Shown here piece by piece: positions 26,111-35,333 of a stretch of DNA of 64,000 bases (the first letter of the stretch is position 1; each line of letters begins with the position of its first letter). A model generated the notes under the pieces. The model did not search any database. It was given only the letters and a program-made list of their open reading frames with translations, and was not told where the DNA came from. Origin of the DNA: an uncultured Muribaculaceae bacterium (GTDB taxonomy: Bacteria; Bacteroidota; Bacteroidia; Bacteroidales; Muribaculaceae). The DNA lies in the NCBI GenBank assembly GCA_910584365.1, contig CAJUAF010000002.1, positions 62,001 through 126,000 on the forward strand, read 5' to 3'. The position numbers and the translations under genes were made by a program.

Positions 26111-28291
26111 ATGACAACGAAGCAACAACTTGCCCAGGCCCTGAAACAACATTTCGGCTTCGACAAATTCAAAGGCAACCAGGAGGCCATCATGCTTTCC
26201 CTGCTCGAAGGGAAGGACGTATTCGTGCTGATGCCTACCGGGGGCGGAAAATCCCTGTGCTATCAGCTTCCGTCGCTTCTGACGGACGGAACAGCAATAG
26301 TGATTTCCCCTCTTATCGCGCTGATGAAGAACCAGGTCGATGCGATGCGGAATTTCTCGGCTGACGACGGCGTGGCCCATTTCCTGAACTCCTCGCTTAA
26401 CCGCGCGGCTATCGACCAGGTAAAGGCCGATGTCCTTTCCGGCAAGACCAAGTTGCTCTACGTTGCTCCGGAATCGCTGACAAAAGAAGAGAACATTGAA
26501 TTTTTAAAGACAGTTCCCATATCGTTCTATGCTGTGGATGAAGCCCACTGTATTTCGGAGTGGGGGCACGATTTCCGTCCCGAATATCGCCGGATAAGGC
26601 CGATAATCAACGAAATCAATCAACGCCCGGTCATAGCCCTGACGGCGACGGCCACTCCGAAAGTGCAGCATGACATTCAGAAGAATCTCGGCATGAACGA
26701 TGCCGTTGTCTACAAATCGTCGTTCAACCGGCCCAATCTCTATTATGAGATCCGCCCCAAGACGGCCAACGTGGACCGCGACATTATCAAATATATAAAG
26801 TCAAGGGAAGGGAAATCAGGTATAATCTATTGCCTGAGCCGCAAAAAAGTGGAGGAACTGGCTGAACTGCTGAAAGTGAACAACATCAAGGCGCTCCCAT
26901 ATCATGCCGGGATGGATTCCGCCACCCGCTCGGCCAATCAGGATGCCTTCCTGCTGGAACAGATAGATGTGATAGTGGCCACGATAGCATTCGGGATGGG
27001 TATTGACAAGCCCGACGTGCGCTACGTCATCCACTATGATATGCCCAAGTCCCTGGAGGGATATTACCAGGAGACTGGACGCGCCGGCCGCGACGGCGGG
27101 GAAGGCTCATGCCTTACTTTTTATTCGGCCAAAGACCTCAAGAAACTTGAGAAATTCATGCAGGGGAAACCGGTCGCCGAGCAGGAGATCGGCAAACACC
27201 TGCTGCAGGAGACGGCCAGTTATGCCGAATCGTCGGTATGCAGGCGCAAGACGCTTCTACACTATTTCGGCGAGAACTACACCGAAGACAATTGCGGGAA
27301 CTGCGACAACTGCCTAAACCCAAAGAAACAAGTGGACGCTAAAGAAGACTTATGCGCCGTGATAGAGACAGTCGCGGCACTGAAAGAGAAATTTAAAGCT
27401 GAACACATCATCGACGTCATCACCGGCCGCGAAACCGCCGACGTGAAGACCTACAAGCACAATGAACTGGAAGTATTCGGTTGCGAACAAGGAACAGACC
27501 GGAAATATCTCAACGCAGTAATCCGCCAGGCCACCATCGCCGGCTACCTGGAACGGGACGTGGAGAATTTCGGTATGATTCGCCTTACCGACAAAGGGAA
27601 GAAGTATCTTAAAAAGCCTGTGGCGTTCAAAGTCGTGGAGGACAACGACTTCAACGAAGTAGAGGAGGAAGTGGTGGTCAAGAGCGGGGCTTCGTGTGCA
27701 GTCGACCCTGAGCTGTACTCCATTCTGAAAGATCTCCGGAAGAAAATTGCCCGCCGCCTGAATCTCCCTCCATACGTGATTTTCCAGGACCCGTCGTTGG
27801 AAGCCATGGCCACCACCTATCCCATTACGATAGAGGAACTCGCCAACATCACCGGTGTAGGCGCAGGAAAAGCCAAACGCTACGGCGAGGACTTTATCCG
27901 GGTGATCAAAACCCATGTGGAGGAGAACGAAATCGAGCGTCCCGAAGATCTGCGGGTTCGTTCGGTGGCAAACAAGAGCCGGATAAAAATTTCGATTATC
28001 CAGGCTATCGACCGAAAGATTGATCTTGACGAACTTGCCAATTCCAAGTGCATGGAGTTCGGGGAACTGCTCGATGAAATCGAGGCCATCGTCTACTCCG
28101 GCACTAAAATCAACATCAATTATTTCATCAACGAAGTAATTGACGATGACCATCAGGAAGACATCCTGGAATATTTCCATGAATCGGAGACTGACTCCCT
28201 TGCCGAAGCCATCCGCGAACTCGGCAGCGACTATCCCGAGGAGGAAATCCGCCTGATGCGTATCAAGTTCCTTTCCGAGATGGGTAACTGA
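26111..28291 (+). CDS. recQ: ATP-dependent DNA helicase RecQ
   Basis: 3'-5' DNA helicase of recombination and replication repair, 726 aa. Seen: Walker A PTGGGKSLCYQLP, DEAH box in VDEAHCISEWGHDFRPEY, helicase motif VI QETGRAGRDG, a four-Cys RecQ zinc domain (C..CGNCDNC, about 378-400), a winged-helix domain and an HRDC-type domain (about 535-605). A C-terminal extension after HRDC makes it about 115 residues longer than the E. coli enzyme, as is common in this phylum. It lies 25 bp after clpX, so probably shares its transcript. Confidence 0.96.
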   Translation: MTTKQQLAQALKQHFGFDKFKGNQEAIMLSLLEGKDVFVLMPTGGGKSLCYQLPSLLTDGTAIVISPLIALMKNQVDAMRNFSADDGVAHFLNSSLNRAAIDQVKADVLSGKTKLLYVAPESLTKEENIEFLKTVPISFYAVDEAHCISEWGHDFRPEYRRIRPIINEINQRPVIALTATATPKVQHDIQKNLGMNDAVVYKSSFNRPNLYYEIRPKTANVDRDIIKYIKSREGKSGIIYCLSRKKVEELAELLKVNNIKALPYHAGMDSATRSANQDAFLLEQIDVIVATIAFGMGIDKPDVRYVIHYDMPKSLEGYYQETGRAGRDGGEGSCLTFYSAKDLKKLEKFMQGKPVAEQEIGKHLLQETASYAESSVCRRKTLLHYFGENYTEDNCGNCDNCLNPKKQVDAKEDLCAVIETVAALKEKFKAEHIIDVITGRETADVKTYKHNELEVFGCEQGTDRKYLNAVIRQATIAGYLERDVENFGMIRLTDKGKKYLKKPVAFKVVEDNDFNEVEEEVVVKSGASCAVDPELYSILKDLRKKIARRLNLPPYVIFQDPSLEAMATTYPITIEELANITGVGAGKAKRYGEDFIRVIKTHVEENEIERPEDLRVRSVANKSRIKISIIQAIDRKIDLDELANSKCMEFGELLDEIEAIVYSGTKININYFINEVIDDDHQEDILEYFHESETDSLAEAIRELGSDYPEEEIRLMRIKFLSEMGN

Positions 28292-28319
28292 TATTTCCCT
28301 GCTCAGAAGATTTCATCTA

Positions 28320-28363
28320 ACAAGCCGACCGCTGGATGCATTCGAAGCCAGCCGTCGGCTTGT
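28320..28363 (+). terminator. Terminator of recQ
   Basis: Sixteen-bp stem with one mismatch (28320-28335 and 28348-28363) followed by TATAATAATAG. Confidence 0.7.
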
Positions 28364-28400
28364 TATAATAATAGCCCTTAAAAAATATTTCGGAAATCCA

Positions 28401-28631
28401 CTCTTGGCAAGAGATACTTATCCCAATTGCAAAGATATGAATAAATTCTTAATCTCCACATATAAAAGAATCTATTTTTTACCACGTACCTGTAGAAACT
28501 GTAATCCCCTTTACATGAACTGACTCTGTTATGGAGAGTTTTGCAAATGGCTTCCCATTACAGATGTAATAGCTTGATATTTAAATGCTTATTTTCGGGC
28601 ATTATCTCTTGCCAAGAGATAATGCCCGAAA
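28401..28631. repeat. Pair of palindromic 16-bp repeats upstream of the lipoprotein gene
   Basis: CTCTTGGCAAGAGATA occurs at 28401-28416 and, on the other strand, at 28603-28618, enclosing 186 bp. Each copy contains a 13-nt palindrome, so they also align as direct repeats with one mismatch. The second copy is embedded in a perfect 18-bp hairpin with a 3-nt loop (28593-28610 and 28614-28631). Inside the segment a minus-strand TATCTTTG (28430-28437) with TGTG 19 bp upstream faces away from the lipoprotein gene. I see no gene in the 385-bp recQ-lipoprotein gap. Confidence 0.7.
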
Positions 28632-28676
28632 TCTGTCTTAGATGATGCCTTGTCTTACCAATCCAAAACAAATACA

Positions 28677-30356
28677 ATGCGAAGCCTTAAAACAGTATTA
28701 AAATCATTTGCCGGTTATGCGATGTTGTCGGCAATAGTGTTAGCTGCTGTATCGTGTGGGAAAAACGATGAGCCGACGGTACCTCCCAGGCAGGAGACAC
28801 CTAATAATCCCAACAATCCGACCACACCGGAACCGCAGCCTGAGATTACAGTTACCGTGCCGTCAGGAACCGATAATTCTGTTAACTTCCGGCAGGATGC
28901 CGACCGGATCGACATAGCCTTATCGGCCAATTTTTCAGCTTCATACGAGCTTCTGGTGTCCGGTGACCATGACTGGCTGTATCTCGACCGGACTTCAGGG
29001 ACAGTTTCCGAAAGTACTTCAGGCAAGATCACCCTATATGCCAATCGGCGTGGACTGGAGCCTGGAATCCATGACTGTACCCTTATAGTCTCCACTGAAA
29101 AGGTCAGGAAAGAAATCCCGGTAAAAATAGACATTGCGGAATTCGTCCCTTTCGGCAGTCTGCGGAAAGTTACATCGTGCGACAGCCGGCTGGCGGTAAC
29201 TTTCGCCGGTTTTTACAAGCGCGACGGCCATATCAATCTTAAATATAAAATCACCAACAATGGCGATGATATCCACGGACTCAAACTGTGGTCCCATCCT
29301 AACTACACATATTTTACCGATGACGTTTCAAGATACGACAAGGACAGCGGTCTGTGGTCTGTCCTGGGAAATCAATCTGGGACAGGGGATTTGACGACCT
29401 CTTTGCGTGCTGGAGAGACAATTGTATGTCTTCATGAATTACCGGGCGGCAACGGCGTTCCTTCCGGTCTTATGGACGCGCATCTGATGATATACACATA
29501 CGGCACAGGAGACTGGAGTTGCGCCGGAAAATATATCGATTTTACGGGACTGGAATGTGAGGACCTGGATAATTTCAATCCCGATTACCGTCCTACACCT
29601 CCTCCGGCCCCTGAACCAGATCCGCAGATTACGATAGGAGAAAGCAGTCTGGATTTCTCAACAGATCTAAAAAAACTTGCCTTGTCGCTGACCACCGACC
29701 GCCCCGTTCACTATCAGATCAAGACAAGCGAAACATGGCTTGCCGTCCGACAGCCTGAAGGAGACCTCTCGGCCGGACAGCAGATTTCGCTGGAATTCAG
29801 GGTAAACCGCATGAATCTTACAGCGGGAGAATATAAGGCTGAAATAACCGTCTCGACACCTTTTCAGTCGATTGTGGTTCCCGTTCGTATGACTGTAACT
29901 GAATTTGTTCCTTACGGACAATGTGGGTATATAACCTATTGCGATGCCAGGCTCCCTGTAACTTTCAACGGATGTTATAAAAGTGGAGATGACGTCACTC
30001 TGATGTTTTTCATCCGCAATACGTCAGGTCAGAACATAAGCGGACTGAAACTCTGGCAGCATCCGAATTTCACCTATTTCGCCGATAATTCAGGGAACAG
30101 ATATACGAAAGATACGGGTACATACGCTAAAATTGGTTCTGCTTCCGGCACAGGAGATCTGACCACCCGTATTGCGGCCGGAGAAGCCATCCACTGTACG
30201 TTCACTATCCGCAATGTAGCTCGCAATGCATCGTCGTTTACCACAGGAGTCTTGCGTATCTATAATTACGGTACCGGAGATTTCCCATGCAACGACAAAG
30301 AGATTGTCTTTACCAATCTTACCTGGACGAATCTCGATACGTTATTTGATTTCTGA
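28677..30356 (+). CDS. Surface lipoprotein with two tandem copies of a BACON-like plus unknown module
   Basis: Predicted lipoprotein, 559 aa from ATG 28677 (an in-frame TTG at 28650 is less likely). The lipobox is AAVSC with Cys27, followed by a Pro/Asn-rich linker. The protein is an internal duplication: residues about 57-308 and 318-553 each contain a BACON-like Ig domain and a second domain with matching landmarks (EFVPFG or EFVPYG; CDSRLAVTF or CDARLPVTF; GLKLWSHPNYTYF or GLKLWQHPNFTYF; SGTGDLTT; YGTGD). BACON domains are usually linked to glycan-binding or surface proteins. The second domain is not one I recognise. No neighbouring susCD pair is present, so the target is unknown. Confidence 0.75.
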   Translation: MRSLKTVLKSFAGYAMLSAIVLAAVSCGKNDEPTVPPRQETPNNPNNPTTPEPQPEITVTVPSGTDNSVNFRQDADRIDIALSANFSASYELLVSGDHDWLYLDRTSGTVSESTSGKITLYANRRGLEPGIHDCTLIVSTEKVRKEIPVKIDIAEFVPFGSLRKVTSCDSRLAVTFAGFYKRDGHINLKYKITNNGDDIHGLKLWSHPNYTYFTDDVSRYDKDSGLWSVLGNQSGTGDLTTSLRAGETIVCLHELPGGNGVPSGLMDAHLMIYTYGTGDWSCAGKYIDFTGLECEDLDNFNPDYRPTPPPAPEPDPQITIGESSLDFSTDLKKLALSLTTDRPVHYQIKTSETWLAVRQPEGDLSAGQQISLEFRVNRMNLTAGEYKAEITVSTPFQSIVVPVRMTVTEFVPYGQCGYITYCDARLPVTFNGCYKSGDDVTLMFFIRNTSGQNISGLKLWQHPNFTYFADNSGNRYTKDTGTYAKIGSASGTGDLTTRIAAGEAIHCTFTIRNVARNASSFTTGVLRIYNYGTGDFPCNDKEIVFTNLTWTNLDTLFDF

Positions 30357-30420
30357 GGACCTAACTGTGCATCTTAGCACAGAAGATATGCATATACGCG
30401 ACCTATAACAGAAATAAGGA

Positions 30421-30458
30421 GCCCCATGAAAGTTCAGCAGAAAAAACTTTCATGGGGC
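30421..30458. terminator. Bidirectional terminator between the lipoprotein and ABC-F genes
   Basis: Perfect 14-bp stem (30421-30434 and 30445-30458) with T-rich sequence on both sides, between convergent genes. Confidence 0.85.
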
Positions 30459-30478
30459 AATTCTTTGTAGGAAGGAGG

Positions 30479-32461
30479 TCAGGCGAGGCGGCCGCGGAGT
30501 TCGTCAAGTTCCTGGGAGGCGAGTTCCCAGAGGGACATGGCGGTCTCCAGGTCGCGGTTACGGCGGGCGTGGCGGTCGAAGATGTCGCCGTCTACTTTGC
30601 CGGCGGCGATGTCGGCTTCGATTGAGGCGATGTCGGCTTCGATAGCCGAGATTTCAGCTTCGGCTTCCTCTACTTTGCGGGATGCTTTGCGGAGAATTTT
30701 GTCGCGTTCGCGCTGCTCGGCGTAACTCAGCTTACGGGGCTGCGTAGCCTGAGGGGAAGTCGCAGCGGAGGTCTGAGGGAGGGGGGATGCTGCAGGCGCG
30801 GATTTTTCTGTTTTCGCGGGGGTAGGGGCGTTTCGCTCAAGTTCCTGCAGGGAGGCCAGCTTCTTTTTCTCGAGGAATTCATAGATGCCGCCGAGACACT
30901 CGCGGACCTGTCCACCGCCGAATTCATAGACCTTCTCGACCAGTCCGTCAAGGAATTCGCGGTCGTGGCTTACCACGATGACTGTGCCGGTAAAATCCTT
31001 TATGGCCTGTTTGAGGATGTCTTTTGTAGCCATATCCAGATGGTTGGTCGGCTCATCGAGAATCAGCAGATTCACCGGTTCAAGAAGCAGACGAATCATA
31101 GCCAGGCGCGTTTTTTCGCCTCCGGACAGCACTTTCACTTTCTTGTCGGACGCTTCTCCGCCGAACATGAACGCGCCGAGGATGTCGCGGATCTTGGTGC
31201 GGATGTCGCCGACGGCGACGCGGTCGATGGTGTCGAAGACCGTTATGTCTTCGTCAAGCAGCTGCGCCTGGTTCTGGGCGAAGTAGCCGATTTTGACATT
31301 GTGGCCTATTTTCAGGGAGCCGGTGAAAGGGATCTCGTTCATGATACATTTCACCAGGGTGGATTTACCTTCGCCGTTCTTGCCGACAAATGCCACCTTC
31401 TCGCCGCGCTTGATGGTAAACGTGGCGTGATCGAAAACCTGATGGTCGCCGTAGGCTTTCCCTACGTTGTCGGCTATCACCGGATAATCGCCCGAGCGGG
31501 GCGCCGGCGGAAAACGGAGATTCAGATGCGACGTGTCGACCTCGTCGACTTCTATACGTTCGATTTTGGCGAGCTGCTTCATGCGGCTCTGGACCTGGAC
31601 GGCTTTCGTGGCCTTATAGCGGAAACGCTCGATAAACGCCTCCGTGTCGGCAATCTCTTTCTGCTGGTTCTGGTAGGCACGCATCTGCTGTTCGACCCGT
31701 TCGCGGCGAAGCTCCACAAATTTGGAATAATTCACCGAATAGTCGTAAATCTTGCCGCAGGAAATCTCGATCGTGCGGTTTGTCACATTGTCGATAAACG
31801 CACGGTCATGACTGACCAGCACCACGGCGTTGGCTTTCGTGGCGAGGAACTGTTCGAGCCACTGGATGGACTCTATGTCAAGATGGTTGGTGGGCTCGTC
31901 GAGAAGCAGTACGTCGGGCCGCTGGAGCAAGAGCTTGGCAAGCTCGATACGCATACGCCATCCTCCAGAAAACTCCGCGGTCAGGCGGTTGAAATCCGAG
32001 CGCAGGAATCCAAGACCGATAAGAGTCTTCTCCATTTCGGCCTCCATATTCTCGCTCTGCTCCATAGCCAGCCGTTCCGAAAGGTCGGCTATGTCATCGA
32101 TAAGCCGGGCATAGTCGGGGGATTCGTAATCGGTGCGCCCGGCAAGCTCGGCGTTCATGCGGTCGAGACGCTGCTGCATCTTGTCCACATGGGAGAACGC
32201 CTTGCGCACCTCCTCCACGACGGTCGTGGAGTCGTCGAGCTTCATCTGCTGGGGAAGATAGCCGATAGTGGTGTCCTGCGGGACGGCTACCTGACCTGAA
32301 GTAGGATGCTGCAGTCCAGCTATGATTTTGAGCATAGTCGACTTCCCCGCCCCGTTTTTGCCCACAAGGGCAATTCGGTCGCGGCGGTTGATAACATAGC
32401 TGATATTGTCGAAAAGTGATTTTGCGCTGAATTCTACCGAGAGGTTCTGAACGGAAATCAA
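30479..32461 (-). CDS. ABC-F family ATPase (ribosome-associated, YheS/Uup-like)
   Basis: Soluble twin-cassette ABC-F ATPase, 660 aa; such proteins act on ribosomes rather than as transporters. Seen: two Walker A motifs (GKNGAGKS about residue 34, GKNGEGKS in the second half), signatures EFSGGW and LSGGEK, twin DEPTNHLD Walker B motifs, the P-site tRNA interaction linker between the cassettes, and a C-terminal Ala/Glu-rich coiled coil (about 575-655) after a Pro/Ala linker. No membrane segment. It is last in a same-strand operon behind fthC (12-bp gap). Antibiotic protection is possible but not indicated. Confidence 0.9.
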   Translation of the reverse strand: MISVQNLSVEFSAKSLFDNISYVINRRDRIALVGKNGAGKSTMLKIIAGLQHPTSGQVAVPQDTTIGYLPQQMKLDDSTTVVEEVRKAFSHVDKMQQRLDRMNAELAGRTDYESPDYARLIDDIADLSERLAMEQSENMEAEMEKTLIGLGFLRSDFNRLTAEFSGGWRMRIELAKLLLQRPDVLLLDEPTNHLDIESIQWLEQFLATKANAVVLVSHDRAFIDNVTNRTIEISCGKIYDYSVNYSKFVELRRERVEQQMRAYQNQQKEIADTEAFIERFRYKATKAVQVQSRMKQLAKIERIEVDEVDTSHLNLRFPPAPRSGDYPVIADNVGKAYGDHQVFDHATFTIKRGEKVAFVGKNGEGKSTLVKCIMNEIPFTGSLKIGHNVKIGYFAQNQAQLLDEDITVFDTIDRVAVGDIRTKIRDILGAFMFGGEASDKKVKVLSGGEKTRLAMIRLLLEPVNLLILDEPTNHLDMATKDILKQAIKDFTGTVIVVSHDREFLDGLVEKVYEFGGGQVRECLGGIYEFLEKKKLASLQELERNAPTPAKTEKSAPAASPLPQTSAATSPQATQPRKLSYAEQRERDKILRKASRKVEEAEAEISAIEADIASIEADIAAGKVDGDIFDRHARRNRDLETAMSLWELASQELDELRGRLA

Positions 32462-32473
32462 GGTGTACGGGAT

Positions 32474-33031
32474 TTAATGAAGGTGATGAATGACGATGCG
32501 GCGCCGGTCGGTAATGACCATATCGACCGCCACATCATGAGGTTCGGCCGGAATTTCCTCCTCAAGAAGCTGGAAGTCATAGCCTACCCCTACTTTGGTG
32601 GCGCGGGTCTCGGCCAGGAGACGGTCGTAATACCCTTTGCCGCGGCCGACGCGGTTTCCCTTGCGGTCATAGGCGACGGCGGGAACGACAATCAGCTCTA
32701 TTTCGGAAATATCCGCGGTCTCGTTGCCCTGCGGCTCTTCGATATGAAAGGCGCCCAGGGCCATCCGGGAGCGGTCGTAAGGAAGAATATCCAGGTTAAG
32801 ACCGTTCACGCGGGGAAGGAAGAAGCGCTTGCGTCCGCACCACCGGTCAAGAAACTCCCGGGTGGAGAGTTCGTCCGGAAGAGAGTGGTAAAGGAGAATT
32901 TTCTCGGCCAGGGCGAAAGCCGCCGACTGTTCCAGACGGTTGAACACAGTTGCCGCGGCCAGGGATTTCTCGGCATCGGACAGCAGACTTTTCCGGGTCT
33001 TCACCCGGTTGCGGATATCTTCCTTATTCAT
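32474..33031 (-). CDS. fthC: 5-formyltetrahydrofolate cyclo-ligase
   Basis: Converts 5-formyl-THF to 5,10-methenyl-THF with ATP, 185 aa. Seen: the N-terminal basic segment KTRKSLL, central substrate region DELSTREFLDRW, and the C-terminal ATP loop GRGKGYYDRLL, diagnostic for the family. Its start overlaps the ctpA stop by 8 nt, indicating translational coupling. Confidence 0.92.
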   Translation of the reverse strand: MNKEDIRNRVKTRKSLLSDAEKSLAAATVFNRLEQSAAFALAEKILLYHSLPDELSTREFLDRWCGRKRFFLPRVNGLNLDILPYDRSRMALGAFHIEEPQGNETADISEIELIVVPAVAYDRKGNRVGRGKGYYDRLLAETRATKVGVGYDFQLLEEEIPAEPHDVAVDMVITDRRRIVIHHLH

Positions 33032-34700
33032 TTCTCACTGTTTTTGGCTTCCCGGAGCCCTGTCCCGGGGAAGGGGCGGAACTTTCGGGAGCGATAATCG
33101 GGAATGCGGCATTGCCGCTGAGAAGCTCGTCGATAGCGCGGAGGACATTGACATCGGCGCTGTTGGAGATTTCAAAATAGGCTCCGTAGCCGAGGGCGTC
33201 GCGCGCGATGAGAGCTTTCAGTTGATTAACAATCAAATCGTGGGAAATGTTGATGTAATACCATCGGGCCGGAATACCGTTACGGGAAGCGAACAGCACG
33301 AACTGGCGCAGCAGGGCGTCATCGTTGGGAAGAAGTTTGAGCAGGCTTTCCGTATCGGAGGCTTCGGCGAGCAGGTCGCGGTTGTCGTCGACATAATCGA
33401 ACGCGAAGCGCTGGAGCAGCCCGGCGTTGGCTACATTTATATAATAGGAACTGATTCCCGAGGTGTCGTTGGGAACGAAAATGTCAGGCATTATGCCTCC
33501 GCCTCCGTAGACGGTGCGGCCGTTCAGGGTAGTGAATTTCAGCTCGGTGTTGAGCTTGATGGAGTCAGCCGAGAACATCTCCCCGCGGTTGTAGCGGTTG
33601 ATTATATCGTGTTCATAGACGGAAAGATTGGAGTAATCTTTCTGGATGCTTCGTCCCGAAGGGGTATAATAACGACCGATAGTCAGACGGATGGCCGAAC
33701 TGTCCGGCAGCACTGACTGGCGCTGGATAAGTCCTTTGCCGAAAGAGCGGCGTCCGATAATCAGACCGCGGTCATTGTCCTGGAGCGCCCCGGCGAAAAT
33801 TTCCGAGGAAGATGCCGAGAACTCGTCGAGCAGCACCACAATCTGGGCGTCGCGGAAAGAACCGGTGCCGTCGGCCGTAATCGTGGACGTCGATGTAAAA
33901 TCGCGTCCGCGGGTGCTGACGATGGTCTGTCCCGATTCCAGGAATTCATTGGCCATGAGATAAGCGATTTCCATGTAGCCGCCGGTGTTGCCGCGCAGGT
34001 CGATGATGAAATCCTGGGCACCTTCGCGGCGCAGGTCGCTCAGGCCCTGGAAGAATTCGTCGTAAGTAGTGCGGCCGAACTTATTGACCTTTATGTAGCC
34101 GATTCCGGGAGAGGCGATATAGGTGGCGTCAACGGTATTGACGGGGATGTCGCCCCTGGTCACCTCGTAAGTGAGTGTCTTCTTTGAGGTAGAGCGTTTG
34201 ATGCCGAGCTTGACTTTGGTGCCTTTCTCGCCGCGGAGAGTCCTGAGAACTTTCTCGTTGGTGATGCCGATGCCGGCTATATCCTCGCCGTCGACTTTCA
34301 CTATGCGGTCTCCCGGAAGCAAACCGACCTTTTCGGACGGCCCGCCGGGAATCACCTCGATAACCTTGATGGTATCGTTGTCGATCATAAACTGGATTCC
34401 CACTCCGCTGAAGGATCCTTCCAGGTCATCGTTGACTGCCTGGAGATCGCTTGCGGGGATATAGGCCGAGTGGGGGTCGAGATTCATCAGCAGACTCGGT
34501 ATCGTTTTTTCCACGAGACTGTCGAGGTCGACCTCGTCGACATATTCGTTGCGGACGATATTCAGGATGGTCTGGAATTTTTTCTGGGCGGGCGTGGGGC
34601 CGTTTTCGCGGTTGACGAAATCACCGGCGAGAAAACCGAGGATAAACGTTGACGCTACAATGACCGGCACCCAGACCGAGATTTTCCTTATCTGTGACAT
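33024..34700 (-). CDS. ctpA: C-terminal processing peptidase, S41 family
   Basis: Periplasmic serine peptidase of the CtpA/Prc type that trims C-termini of envelope proteins, 558 aa. Seen: an N-terminal membrane anchor (WVPVIVASTFILGFLAG, about 10-26), a PDZ domain (about 90-175), then the S41 catalytic domain with the Ser in SASSSE (Ser299 likely) and the catalytic Lys322 in SFGKG. The C-terminal end is Ser/Pro/Lys-rich. It lies 3 nt after the dCMP deaminase gene and overlaps fthC, so it belongs to a four-gene operon. Confidence 0.93.
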   Translation of the reverse strand: MSQIRKISVWVPVIVASTFILGFLAGDFVNRENGPTPAQKKFQTILNIVRNEYVDEVDLDSLVEKTIPSLLMNLDPHSAYIPASDLQAVNDDLEGSFSGVGIQFMIDNDTIKVIEVIPGGPSEKVGLLPGDRIVKVDGEDIAGIGITNEKVLRTLRGEKGTKVKLGIKRSTSKKTLTYEVTRGDIPVNTVDATYIASPGIGYIKVNKFGRTTYDEFFQGLSDLRREGAQDFIIDLRGNTGGYMEIAYLMANEFLESGQTIVSTRGRDFTSTSTITADGTGSFRDAQIVVLLDEFSASSSEIFAGALQDNDRGLIIGRRSFGKGLIQRQSVLPDSSAIRLTIGRYYTPSGRSIQKDYSNLSVYEHDIINRYNRGEMFSADSIKLNTELKFTTLNGRTVYGGGGIMPDIFVPNDTSGISSYYINVANAGLLQRFAFDYVDDNRDLLAEASDTESLLKLLPNDDALLRQFVLFASRNGIPARWYYINISHDLIVNQLKALIARDALGYGAYFEISNSADVNVLRAIDELLSGNAAFPIIAPESSAPSPGQGSGKPKTVRNE

Positions 34701-34703
34701 AAC

Positions 34704-35132
34704 TTACAATTCGGGGATATGGACACACTCAACGTTCGCGCGCCGGAGCAAATCGACTCCGTCGGTGATACGGTAAAGTTCATGATATACAACACGCCGG
34801 ATCCCCGCCTGGATTATCAGTTTGGAACATTCCACACAGGGAGAGGCCGTAATATATAACGTGGCGCCGTCCGAAGAGTTGTTGCTGCGGGCCACTTTTG
34901 TGATCGCATTGGCTTCGGCATGAAGCACGTAAGGCTTGGTCACACCGTTGTCGTCCTCGCAGACATTCTCGAAGCCGGAGGGGGTACCGTTGAACCCGTC
35001 GGAAATGATCATGGAATTCTTAACGATGATTGCCCCTACCTTACGGCGCTGACAATAAGAGTTTTCCGCCCATATTTCAGCCATACGGAGGTAACGTCGG
35101 TCGAGCAGTTCTTGTTTATCAGGTTGTTCCAT
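34704..35132 (-). CDS. dCMP deaminase (ComEB-like)
   Basis: Zinc-dependent deaminase that makes dUMP from dCMP for thymidylate synthesis, 142 aa. Seen: HAEANAI (His71, Glu73) and PCVECSKLI (Cys99, Cys102), the complete cytidine-deaminase-type zinc site. First gene of an operon with ctpA, fthC and an ABC-F gene; fthC and this enzyme both touch one-carbon and dTMP metabolism. Preceded by an exact-consensus promoter. Confidence 0.92.
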   Translation of the reverse strand: MEQPDKQELLDRRYLRMAEIWAENSYCQRRKVGAIIVKNSMIISDGFNGTPSGFENVCEDDNGVTKPYVLHAEANAITKVARSNNSSDGATLYITASPCVECSKLIIQAGIRRVVYHELYRITDGVDLLRRANVECVHIPEL

Positions 35133-35170
35133 CGGAAACCGTTAAATATTCAACTCTACGAAATAGTCTG

Positions 35171-35202
35171 CAAAGTTACTCATTTTCCGATAATTCAGCA
35201 AA
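35171..35202 (-). promoter_or_regulatory. Promoter of the dCMP deaminase-ctpA-fthC-ABC-F operon
   Basis: On the minus strand: TTTG (35199-35202), 20-bp spacer, TAACTTTG (35171-35178). Exact match to the primary promoter consensus of this phylum. Confidence 0.75.
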
Positions 35203-35245
35203 TTAAAATTTTGTCGGCGGGGAAGATGTTAAACCTCCGGAGCAG

Positions 35246-35277
35246 TTTGGCAGAGTGGAGATTGTTTTGTAATTTTG
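35246..35277 (+). promoter_or_regulatory. Promoter of the small BACON lipoprotein gene
   Basis: TTTG (35246-35249), 20-bp spacer, TAATTTTG (35270-35277), exact consensus, about 56 nt before the ATG at 35334. It is divergent from the operon promoter 70 bp away. Confidence 0.75.
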
Positions 35278-35333
35278 TCGGCGCTTCAATGACTGAGTTC
35301 TTATTTCAATTTAATAACTAATTGTTTGTGATT

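Noticed and set aside
30965..32299. 444-codon open frame antisense to the ABC-F gene
   Set aside because: Shadow frame; the minus strand carries complete Walker and signature motifs.
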